From an uncultured Myxococcales bacterium (lineage in GTDB: Bacteria > Myxococcota_A > UBA9042): a stretch of 34,071 nt of DNA. A model generated the notes under the pieces. It worked only from the letters and a program-made list of their open reading frames with translations, made no database searches and was not told where the DNA came from. A program made the translations under genes and the position numbers. Shown here in pieces: positions 8,918-16,036 of the stretch. The number at the start of each line of letters is the position of its first letter. Positions within the stretch are counted from its first letter, which is position 1. Where the stretch lies: contig CAISBR010000152.1 of NCBI GenBank assembly GCA_903883645.1, positions 1-34,071 on the forward strand, read 5' to 3'.

Positions 8918-11900
8918 TCAGCGATGACGGTGCGACTTGCCTTGCGCCGCCTTGGCAGCGGGTACCGCTTTGGCGGACTTGGCCGTGGCGTGAGCGGACT
9001 TGGCCGTGGCGTGAGCGGACTTGGCCGTGGCGTGAGCGGACTTGGCGTGAGCGGGCTTGGCACCTGGCTTAGCCGCAGTCTTCGCCGGCGGTTTGGCCAC
9101 GTGCTTGCCGGCTTTGGCCGCCGGTCGCAGAGCCTCGGGCGCCTTGCGCAGCACCGCACTGACCAGCACCGCCTTGTCGCGCTTCGCCTTGCCCGTGCGG
9201 CCCTGGCTAGTCTGGCGCGGTGCATTGCGCTCGACCAGGATTTTCGCCAGTTGCTCCGCATTCTTACTCAGTTGCGCAGGCTTAGCCGCAATTTTACCTT
9301 GCCCCACCGTCTCGACCGCGTCGGCATCCACGGGCGCCGCAGGGGGCGCGTTCTGGCCGCTCTGGGCCGGTTTGCTGGGCGGCTCGGTAGCCGGCTCGTC
9401 GCCACTCGGCAACGATTTCTGTGTCAAACCAAGCGCATACAGCGGCTCGCCGTAGTACAGCGCCCGGTAAGTGGCGATGCTCGAGGTCACCCGCTTGGCG
9501 TAGTCGCGCGTCTCGCGGAACGGAATTGTCTCGACAAACAGGTCCATCGGCCAGTCGCCGCGCTGCTTGCGCCACCGCCCCACCGCGCCGCCGCCGGCAT
9601 TGTAGCCCGCCGCCATCTGCTGCTCGCGCTCGAAGCGATCAAGAAGACGTTTCAAGTACTTCGCCCCCAAGCGGATGTTCACCGCCGGCTGCCGCAGTGT
9701 CGCTTCGTTGGCGTCGAGACTCAGCCCCCGCGCCATCTCTTTGGCGGTCGGCAAGATGAGCTGCAGCAGGCCAATCGCGTGGGCCGACGACTCGACCTTG
9801 GGATTAAAGCCCGACTCACTGCGGCAAATCGAATACAGAATCGAGGGATGCAGATCGAACTCCGTCGCCGCGGCCTGCATCAGCTCGGCGTACGCGCGCG
9901 GAAACGCCACCTCCCACGCCAAGCGATTGCCCGGACCGGGATAAGCGGTGGCGTAAGCCCGCAGCACGTCGCGACCGACCGCATGGCTACTAACCCAGCG
10001 ACCTGCTTCAGCATCCAGTGCCGCCCGTGTCCAAACCTTGCCCGGATCGCCGGCCTGCCACTTCAAGTTCGCCGAGGTATCGCGGCCCAGCCCAGCGGCG
10101 TCGAGCTCTTCGCCCGCCTCGTCGTGCCAGCCCAATTGACCAAGCAGTCGCGCACGTTGCACCCCTGCATCCGCCAGCACCGCGTCGGTCACCTGCGGCC
10201 CCGCCTCAAGGTTGCGCTCGACCAGCACATCGGCCGGCGCCAGCTTCGAGCGCGTCTGCAGCTGCGCCATCGCCATCGACGCATAGTAGCTTAGTGGGTG
10301 CCTAGTTACGACCCGTTTCCATCGCTCAACCGCCGCCTCGTGCTTGCCCAGTTCGTGGAGCGCTCGACCGGCAAAGTAGTCTGCACGGCCACGGCCCCAG
10401 TCGCGGTCATCGTAGCGCACACTCTCGCCCGCCTCGCCCTTAGGCACGGGATCGCGGTCGCGCACCTCGGCCAGCCGATCCAAAATCAGCAGTGCATCCT
10501 TCCACTTGGTATCGATCATTCGCTGCAGCGCCACCCGCCAGGCCGCCACATCGACCATGTCGCGCTCGGCATAGTCTTGCGCCGCCACCGGCCCCTGCTT
10601 TTCGAGCACCGCGAGCGCCTCTGCGCTCCCCACCAGCAGCAGCAGCGTCTTGGCATCGTCGCCGTCGAGCCCTGTAAGCCCTTGATCAAGCGCCCGTTGT
10701 AGCGGTTTGTTGGCCTCCGCCTTGCCCAGTAGCGCCAGCGCCCGGCCCGTGCGGTAGGCGATATCGCCCTTGCCCAGCGGGTCTTCGTCGACGACGAGCG
10801 CCGTGCCATCCGCGTCGCCTTTGCACTCACTGTCTAGTTTTTCGAGCAGGGTCAGCGACTTATCAAATTCGGCCCGGCGATCGCGGCACTTGGCCGCCCA
10901 GCTCAGCGCATGGCAGCGAACGGCTTTGCTTACGCTCGCTTGGGCCGCCAACGCCTCTAGAGCCGGCATGGCCCGCGCATAACGCCGCCGCTGCGCCGAA
11001 TACACCAGCGCGTCGAGCACCGCCGCCCCGTCTTGCGGGCGCGTCTTCAGCCGTGTTTGCCAGGTGGAATCTGTACTTCCTAGCAGCAGATCGACCAGTT
11101 CTTCCGCCGCCGTCGACTTGCCGGCCTTGGCTATGCCCTGCCGCAGCAGCTCCATCGCCTTGTCGTCGTCGCCGGCCGCAAGCGCCGCGCGCACGCGCTC
11201 AACCAGCAACCGCTTGCCTAACCCCGTACCGATGGGCGCATCGATCGCCGCCAGCAGACGGGCCGCGCCCTCCCGATCTCCGTTGCGGCGCAGGGCCTTA
11301 GCCTTGTACAGCAGCAGCCCCGGCTCGGCGCGATCGCCCACTAGAGTCAACGCCACCGACGACAAGCCCGCCTCGTCCGCCCGCGCCACAATCCAACGCA
11401 ACACCGCGATACCCAAGGCTGGATGCGCCGCTGCCAGCCGCGCCATCTGCAGCGCGCCCACCTTGTCGCCCTGAATCCAGCGCAGTTGCGTCAGCAGCAT
11501 CGCCAACCGCTGCCGCTCATCGTCGCGCTTGCCCGTCTCGAGCTTTTTCCAAGCATCTTCAGCGAGTTTGCTGGCCTCTTGCAACTTGCCCTGCTGCCAA
11601 GCCTTCCACGCGGCCAGCGCCTGCGGACTGCCAAACGGCTCGGGCAGCGCACCAAGGGGCTGTGTCAGCGCAAGATCACTGGCTTTTTCTGGGGGCTGTC
11701 CTTCCAGCGTCCACTCGCTGGGCAGGTCAGCGTGGACGGCCAAGCCTAAGGCGCCGGCCCACTGCTGTAGAAACGGTGGCGGCGTTGGACCACGGCCACT
11801 GCCGAGCCACACTGCCGTACCCGCGCAAAGTGCCAATGCGGCGGCAAAAACAGCCAAACTCCAGCGTCCGCGACCCGATTTGGGCGCAGACCCGGAGTCT

Positions 11901-11944
11901 GACGATGGGGCCGCCGCACGCTTGGCCGAGCGACGAGCACTCAA
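8918..11944 (-). CDS. Membrane-anchored soluble-lytic-transglycosylase-type protein with repeat tail
   Basis: From the proposed TTG start the product has about 1008 residues. A short basic N-terminus precedes a signal anchor (WSLAVFAAALALCAGTAVWL). A long helical, TPR-like solenoid rich in Ala and Leu follows. The SLT domain covers roughly 690-820, with catalytic Glu at about 710 (CRSESGF), then GLLQLILPTA and AAGYNAGGGAVGRW. Family knowledge: SLT enzymes cleave peptidoglycan glycan strands to 1,6-anhydro products in the periplasm. The C-terminus (about 930-1008) is Lys/Ala-rich with the unit SAHATAK repeated three times. The frame is open up to 12469, but that extension crosses the 12012-12173 gene in a different frame and looks non-coding (Ser/Pro/Arg-rich). 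The TTG at 11944 is the first usable start after that gene. It lacks a clear ribosome-binding site, so the exact start is uncertain. Confidence 0.88.
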   Translation of the reverse strand: MSARRSAKRAAAPSSDSGSAPKSGRGRWSLAVFAAALALCAGTAVWLGSGRGPTPPPFLQQWAGALGLAVHADLPSEWTLEGQPPEKASDLALTQPLGALPEPFGSPQALAAWKAWQQGKLQEASKLAEDAWKKLETGKRDDERQRLAMLLTQLRWIQGDKVGALQMARLAAAHPALGIAVLRWIVARADEAGLSSVALTLVGDRAEPGLLLYKAKALRRNGDREGAARLLAAIDAPIGTGLGKRLLVERVRAALAAGDDDKAMELLRQGIAKAGKSTAAEELVDLLLGSTDSTWQTRLKTRPQDGAAVLDALVYSAQRRRYARAMPALEALAAQASVSKAVRCHALSWAAKCRDRRAEFDKSLTLLEKLDSECKGDADGTALVVDEDPLGKGDIAYRTGRALALLGKAEANKPLQRALDQGLTGLDGDDAKTLLLLVGSAEALAVLEKQGPVAAQDYAERDMVDVAAWRVALQRMIDTKWKDALLILDRLAEVRDRDPVPKGEAGESVRYDDRDWGRGRADYFAGRALHELGKHEAAVERWKRVVTRHPLSYYASMAMAQLQTRSKLAPADVLVERNLEAGPQVTDAVLADAGVQRARLLGQLGWHDEAGEELDAAGLGRDTSANLKWQAGDPGKVWTRAALDAEAGRWVSSHAVGRDVLRAYATAYPGPGNRLAWEVAFPRAYAELMQAAATEFDLHPSILYSICRSESGFNPKVESSAHAIGLLQLILPTAKEMARGLSLDANEATLRQPAVNIRLGAKYLKRLLDRFEREQQMAAGYNAGGGAVGRWRKQRGDWPMDLFVETIPFRETRDYAKRVTSSIATYRALYYGEPLYALGLTQKSLPSGDEPATEPPSKPAQSGQNAPPAAPVDADAVETVGQGKIAAKPAQLSKNAEQLAKILVERNAPRQTSQGRTGKAKRDKAVLVSAVLRKAPEALRPAAKAGKHVAKPPAKTAAKPGAKPAHAKSAHATAKSAHATAKSAHATAKSAKAVPAAKAAQGKSHRHR
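8974..9051. repeat. 21-bp tandem repeat, 3 full copies plus a shortened one
   Basis: On the plus strand the unit begins CGGACTTGGCC and is repeated exactly at 8974-8994, 8995-9015 and 9016-9036. A 15-base copy lacking six internal bases follows at 9037-9051. The unit is a multiple of three, so it encodes the heptapeptide SAHATAK on the minus strand and copy changes would keep the frame. Confidence 0.95.
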
Positions 11945-12011
11945 CTTTGCAAAGGGGATGGCGAAAACCGCGCTAGCTGCCGAAAATACACGGCTGCTGG
12001 CGGGTGCCGAA

Positions 12012-12173
12012 TCAGCGGATGGTGGGCAGGCTGATGTGCTCGCCCAGCGCAGCTTCGAGCTTCTTCTCGGACTGGATGCGGTGGGCGCGGGCCACTTCGC
12101 GCTTGCGCTGCTGCCCCATGGCAGTCTTCTTGGCCTTGCGGATGCGCTTGACGACTCGGGAGTTGGAAGCCAT
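12012..12173 (-). CDS. Small basic protein, 53 residues
   Basis: The ATG at 12173 is preceded by AGAGAG about 7 bases upstream, and the frame ends with TGA at 12012-12014. The product begins MASNSRVVKRIRKAKKTAMG and continues with more Arg/Lys-rich helix to the ending HISLPTIR. It has no cysteine and no hydrophobic segment. Small Arg/Lys-rich proteins with a similar start occur in deltaproteobacteria; I recognise the style but no named family or function. Nucleic-acid or ribosome binding is possible from composition only. It lies 67 bases before the transglycosylase start and is read in another frame from the long open frame across it. The good start region, basic composition and compact size argue that it is real. 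Confidence 0.65.
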   Translation of the reverse strand: MASNSRVVKRIRKAKKTAMGQQRKREVARAHRIQSEKKLEAALGEHISLPTIR

Positions 12174-12535
12174 GGTGAACTCTCTAAATAGGGCGCGTCG
12201 TAAGTTACTGATTCTAAGTCAGCAATCCGCGCGCTCGTCTGCGATGGACCGCGACCCGATGCCAGTGTGGCGGGCCGCGAGGTCAAGTCAAAATTGCATT
12301 GCCGGTCTGGACCAATTCGCTGGGAATGGACCGCGACGGGGGCAGTACCATGCCAGAATGGCCACGCGGCGTCAAGGCGTATTTGGAACCAGCGGGCAAG
12401 CCCGTTGCGCACCAGGACAGCGAAATCAGGAGCCATCGGTGATGGCGACAAGCTGATCGAGGCGTGCACAGGCCCCCCGTTCCGCCGGGCTGCCCGCGGC
12501 CCCTATGCCAAGGCCTGCGTGCAGCCGCGGCTCAT
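12174..12535. other. Non-coding stretch between the sigma-like gene and the small basic gene
   Basis: I find no convincing gene in these 362 bases on either strand; the open frames have no supporting start or composition. On the minus strand two overlapping -35-like hexamers, TTGACT and TTGACC, lie at 12281-12291. An imperfect palindrome, CTGATTCTAAGTCAG, lies at 12208-12222 and contains TAGAAT on the minus strand. Either could belong to a promoter for the small basic gene, but spacing is not ideal. GC-rich inverted segments near 12480-12525 may end the upstream transcript; no U-run follows them. Confidence 0.4.
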
Positions 12536-12814
12536 TCAGATTCGCTTCATTCTCGCGATGATCGAAGCACGGCGCCCGTCGTCGACCTTCTGGTTCTGGA
12601 GCATCGCCAGCGCTTTCTGCTCCAAATCGGCAAGCTGCGCCGCCACTTCGGGCTGGTCATCGCCGCGAAAAGACAGCACCATGTCGTCTTGCGCCGTTAC
12701 GCCATAGCGCATGCGCAACACGTTCTCTTCCTCGGCGCTCAGATTCGCCGTCCGCAGAGCTCGATCGAACTCCGTGCGCGTACGCACCAGCGTCTCGGTT
12801 TTGGTTCTGATCAC
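12536..12814 (-). CDS. Stand-alone sigma-70 region 4-like protein, 92 residues
   Basis: The core LSAEEENVLRMRYGV matches the start of sigma-70 region 4 (pattern LTxxEExVLRxRxG), the part that touches the -35 element. No region 2 or 3 is present. It is preceded by the repetitive Thr/Arg stretch IRTKTETLVRTRTEF and followed by an acidic/Gln helix and a basic end (RRASIIARMKRI). I chose the GTG at 12814 because GGAG lies 6 bases upstream; an earlier GTG at 12826 lacks such a site. The frame is open to 12994, but this extension crosses an AT-rich patch and looks untranslated. A small DNA-binding regulator or RNA polymerase-associated factor is the natural inference. Whether a full helix-turn-helix is present cannot be judged by eye. 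Confidence 0.65.
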   Translation of the reverse strand: MIRTKTETLVRTRTEFDRALRTANLSAEEENVLRMRYGVTAQDDMVLSFRGDDQPEVAAQLADLEQKALAMLQNQKVDDGRRASIIARMKRI

Positions 12815-12820
12815 AACGCA

Positions 12821-12824
12821 CTCC
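12821..12824 (-). promoter_or_regulatory. Ribosome-binding site of the sigma region 4-like gene
   Basis: The minus strand reads GGAG here, with six bases to the GTG at 12814. It favours this start over the GTG at 12826, inside whose first codons it would lie. Confidence 0.5.
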
Positions 12825-12913
12825 ACATGCTGGCCCAACGCCAGACTTCCGCGAACCTGGCAGCGATCGCCGCTCCCTGTCCGCACAATCAAGGTACTTC
12901 GGCCCGGCCGTTT

Positions 12914-12939
12914 CGCAAATTTTTTGTGCAATTTGTGCG
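12914..12939. promoter_or_regulatory. AT-rich patch with direct repeats upstream of the sigma-like gene
   Basis: In a GC-rich setting this short stretch is conspicuously AT-rich. On the plus strand TTTGTGC occurs twice, at 12923-12929 and 12932-12938, a 9-base period, preceded by GCAAATTTTTT. It lies about 100 bases before the proposed start of the sigma-like gene and just after the FHA-AAA gene. It may be a promoter or a protein-binding site; no clean -35/-10 pair could be assigned. Confidence 0.35.
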
Positions 12940-13019
12940 ATCTAGGCGGTGTTGGCAGTCGGTTATCGGTGGCTTGTCTCGGCGCAATGCGCACCTAGCG
13001 GCCGCCGGTTGACCGTGCA

Positions 13020-14312
13020 CTACTTCGCCTCGCCGGGGTCGCCCAGAGCGCGCAGGAGCAATTGTTCTAGGCTCGGCAGCGGCAACCCGGCCAGTTTCGC
13101 GGCCGCGGCGTGCTGACCACCGGCGCGCAGCAGCAGCTGCTGACAATAGGCGCGGTCGAACTGGGCCAGAACCTGAGTCCGCGCCAGGCTGTAGGGGATG
13201 TCGGCGACCTCGACACGGCTGTCGCTCGACACCTCTACGGCTGGCGCGCGCACGCTTAGTTCGGCCGGTCGCGAGCTGGCCATCTGCGCCGCCCGCTCCA
13301 AATGTCGTCGCAATTCGCGCACGTTGCCCGGCCAGGCGTGCGCCATCAGCGCGGCCATCGTGCGGTGCGACAAAATCAGCGGCCGCGTATCGCCGAGCTG
13401 AGTCTGAATGGCGTCAAGCAACACATCGACGAGCAAGGCAATGTCGTCGGGGCGGTGCCGCAGAGGTGGCAACGTCACTCGGCGATTCTTCAGCAGCGCC
13501 TGCACCTGTTTATGCAAGCGACCCTCGCGCGCCGACTGCTCGAGCGGCACGGCCAGGGTCAGCAGCAGCCGCGGCGCCGCCGGCTGTTCAGTCGCAATCA
13601 GATCAAGAAGCTGCGGCTGGTAGGGTGCCGGCAGTTCGTCAAATTCGAGCAGCAGCAGACTGCCGTTGCGCGCCGCAGCCAGTGCCTCACGCGCTACAGC
13701 GATCACATTGCCAGGATCAACGGTGCTGCAGTCAAGGGGCACCAGCGGGCCGTCGGCCATTTCGGAGCGGGCGTGAACGGCCCGAGCCGCAGCGCGTTTG
13801 CCAGTGCCCGGCTCGCCCTCGATCGCCACCGGCTCGCGCCCCGCGCACAGGTCTGCTAGCCGCGCAAAAGCCTCGCGCATCTCGACACTTTGACCCTGTA
13901 GCGCGCCGAATTCCGTCTCGCGCGACAGGGCGATCTCGTGCAGCGCAGCCTGCTGCTCGTACTGCAGCTCGGTCTGCCCAAGGCGAAAGGTCGCAGACGC
14001 GCCCGCGGTGGTCTCGCCCAGCCGTGAGCCGGCAAACCACGTGCCGTTCTTGCTGCCAAGGTCGATCACGCGGTAACCCGCCCGCTCACCCACAATGCGC
14101 AGATGGTGGCGCGACACCGACGCATCGGCCAGGACCAAGTCGCAGTCTGGGCCGCTGCCGATGACCACCGCGCGGCGCGAAAACGTAGCCTCGGTGCCGG
14201 CATCGGGGCCACTCACCACCCGCAGGCGAAAGGTCGGCAGGGTATAGCGCTCGGCATAGGTCGCAGCGCTTAGGCTGAGGCCCGTTAGCGTCAATGTATT
14301 GATTTCAGTCAT
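13020..14312 (-). CDS. FHA domain - degenerate sigma-54-type AAA - Fis-like HTH protein
   Basis: The protein has 430 residues. An FHA domain covers about 28-110 with the phosphothreonine-binding signatures SRHH at 67-70 and GSKNGT at 86-91. A sigma-54-activator-type AAA domain follows: Walker A GEPGTGK at about 166-172 and the sensor 2 region WPGNVREL at about 327-334. A Fis-like helix region ends the protein (about 390-425). Several expected elements are missing. No GAFTGA loop lies between Walker A and B. The Walker B line reads SLLLLEFDELP, with Leu where the Asp normally stands. The arginine-finger region reads LHKQVQALL instead of FREDLYYRL. It is therefore unlikely to remodel sigma-54 holoenzyme in the usual way. 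The ATG at 14312 overlaps the kinase stop as ATGA, so the FHA domain probably reads phosphorylation by that kinase. Confidence 0.87.
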   Translation of the reverse strand: MTEINTLTLTGLSLSAATYAERYTLPTFRLRVVSGPDAGTEATFSRRAVVIGSGPDCDLVLADASVSRHHLRIVGERAGYRVIDLGSKNGTWFAGSRLGETTAGASATFRLGQTELQYEQQAALHEIALSRETEFGALQGQSVEMREAFARLADLCAGREPVAIEGEPGTGKRAAARAVHARSEMADGPLVPLDCSTVDPGNVIAVAREALAAARNGSLLLLEFDELPAPYQPQLLDLIATEQPAAPRLLLTLAVPLEQSAREGRLHKQVQALLKNRRVTLPPLRHRPDDIALLVDVLLDAIQTQLGDTRPLILSHRTMAALMAHAWPGNVRELRRHLERAAQMASSRPAELSVRAPAVEVSSDSRVEVADIPYSLARTQVLAQFDRAYCQQLLLRAGGQHAAAAKLAGLPLPSLEQLLLRALGDPGEAK

Positions 14313-16018
14313 GGTTCGCCGGTCGCGGGGCAGCCTTCGCCCAAGCAAGCGCCTTGAACAGTGCGCTCTTCGCCGTCTTTAAGGCCGCGCACGTGGATCT
14401 CGCGGTGGGCGCCGCTGCCGGGGTCGTCGATGCGGACAAGGTGATCGCCAGCAGTGACGCGGACTTCGTAGCGGTCGCCGCCGGCCACCGGCTTGCGGAG
14501 TTCGCCATCGACGCGAACTTTGCACGCCACAGGCAGCACCCGCATGCGAATTACCGACGTGCGCTCGGGCACTTTCTCTTTGGCGTGGGCGGTCTTGACA
14601 GGCACCGGCTCCGGCTCGACCGTCAGCGTGCCAGGCGATGGCCCACCAATCACCACCATGCGGGTAGGCGGCTCGGGCAAAGAGGTCACCTTGACCGGAG
14701 TAGCATCATTATTTTCAAGCACTTCAACGCGCGGCGCCTCGACCACCGCCACGGGCTGGGCCATGCCGGCGGCTTCGCTCAGCGGCGGGTTCACGTTGCG
14801 CCGCCCCATCCAAAAGCCGATCGAGATCGCGCCGCCGAGCACGACTACTGCCAACGAAATCCAGCGTTTGCGCCAACCACGCCGGGTTGTGCCGCCCTCG
14901 TCGCGCGCGCTCGCCGCCGCCACCGCCACCACATCGAGCCCGGGCAAACTCAGTGTGCCGGTACGGTCCGAGGGTAGCTCGCCGTCGGCCAGACCCAAGA
15001 TACCTGCTAAGGTCGCGTCGAAGCTGCCTTTTTGCGCCTCGATGCGGTCGAAGGCCGGCGTCAGCTCCCCCGCCAAAAGGCGCGCTGGCGAGCCCACTTG
15101 CATGGCCACCAACAGCTGCTCGCCGGCCTGCGCCACCTCGCTGGCGTCTTGAAAGCGCTCGGCGGGGTCGAGCTGCGCCAGCCTTTGCACTAGCTCGGCC
15201 AGCGGCACAGACACACCGCGAATACAGAGACTTGCCAGCCGCTCCGGCAGCTTCTTGTGGGCCCGCTCGATCTCTTTGGGCTCGCTCACATCCAAGGCGC
15301 GCTCGCCGGTCAGCAGTTCAAAGGCCAGCAGACCCAACGCAAACAGGTCGGCGCGACCGTCGACTGGCCGCTGGCCCGCCGTCTCGGGGCTCAGATACGG
15401 CAGCTTGCCGCGCAGCGCACCGGGCGGAAGTTTGCCCAGCACGGCAGCCCGCGCCACACCAAAATCGATCAGCTTTACATGGCCATCGCGGCGCACCATT
15501 ACGTTCGACGGCGACACATCGTGATGCACCACGCGGAGTTCGCGACCATCGGGCCCCTTGCGATGCTGAGCGTGCTCCAGGGCCCGCGCCACCGCCACAA
15601 TCACATGCAAGGTTGCGCCTTCACTCAGGTTCAGACCACCCAAGTGCGGCGGCAGGGCCCGCAGCAGGGCGCGCAGGTCGGCGCCATCCACATGCTCCAT
15701 CGCCAGCCAAAACGACTCACCGTCTTGGCCAATATCCAAAATCTGAGCAATATTAGGATGGTCTAAGGCCTCAAGCAGCCGCCCTTCGGCGATGAGCTGC
15801 CCCACCAGCTGCGTGTCGCTGGCCAGCTCGGGCCGCAGCACCTTGACCACTACGCGCTTGGCAAAGCCCGCCGCACCACCCGCCTCGGCCAGGTACACAT
15901 CGCCCATGCCACCGCTAGCGATCCGGCGCACCAAGCGGTAGCGGCCAAGCTCGAGCGGTGCCGCGTGGGCAGAAGTAGGGGGCAAGGGGGCCACGGCAAG
16001 ACTCGCGGGTGCAAACAC
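14309..16018 (-). CDS. Transmembrane Ser/Thr protein kinase with PEGA-like C-terminal domain
   Basis: The protein has 569 residues. The kinase domain runs from about 25 to 300: Gly loop IASGGMGDVY, ATP-binding Lys59 (VVVK), catalytic loop HHDVSPSN at 165-172, DFG at 185-187 and SPE at 210-212. The catalytic loop keeps Asp and Asn but has His in place of the Arg of HRD, so control by activation-loop phosphorylation may be relaxed. One membrane helix lies at about 387-404. A Pro/Val-rich linker follows, then a PEGA-like beta domain (about 500-560) with two or three cysteines, expected outside the cytoplasm. The GTG at 16018 is the first usable start and lies within an inverted repeat. The upstream lipase stop is 18 bases away. 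The kinase overlaps the FHA-AAA gene, which is the probable target or reader. Confidence 0.92.
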   Translation of the reverse strand: MFAPASLAVAPLPPTSAHAAPLELGRYRLVRRIASGGMGDVYLAEAGGAAGFAKRVVVKVLRPELASDTQLVGQLIAEGRLLEALDHPNIAQILDIGQDGESFWLAMEHVDGADLRALLRALPPHLGGLNLSEGATLHVIVAVARALEHAQHRKGPDGRELRVVHHDVSPSNVMVRRDGHVKLIDFGVARAAVLGKLPPGALRGKLPYLSPETAGQRPVDGRADLFALGLLAFELLTGERALDVSEPKEIERAHKKLPERLASLCIRGVSVPLAELVQRLAQLDPAERFQDASEVAQAGEQLLVAMQVGSPARLLAGELTPAFDRIEAQKGSFDATLAGILGLADGELPSDRTGTLSLPGLDVVAVAAASARDEGGTTRRGWRKRWISLAVVVLGGAISIGFWMGRRNVNPPLSEAAGMAQPVAVVEAPRVEVLENNDATPVKVTSLPEPPTRMVVIGGPSPGTLTVEPEPVPVKTAHAKEKVPERTSVIRMRVLPVACKVRVDGELRKPVAGGDRYEVRVTAGDHLVRIDDPGSGAHREIHVRGLKDGEERTVQGACLGEGCPATGEP

Positions 16019-16021
16019 CCG
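16006..16021. repeat. Perfect 6-bp inverted repeat over the kinase start codon
   Basis: CGGGTG at 16006-16011 and CACCCG at 16016-16021 are separated by four bases. The GTG start (bases 16016-16018, minus strand) is inside one arm, so an mRNA hairpin would bury it. No U-run follows, so a terminator is less likely. Confidence 0.6.
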
Positions 16022-16036
16022 GAAATAAAGATGAAC

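Noticed and set aside
12315..12440. Short plus-strand frame of about 38 codons (ATGGACCGCGACGG...)
   Set aside because: No ribosome-binding site, no recognisable sequence and a codon mix that looks random.
11945..12469. N-terminal extension of the transglycosylase frame
   Set aside because: It crosses the small basic gene in another frame and has Ser/Pro/Arg-rich sequence without signal or domain features.
12815..12994. Longer start for the sigma-like gene
   Set aside because: The extension crosses the AT-rich patch and lacks a ribosome-binding site; GGAG fits the GTG at 12814.
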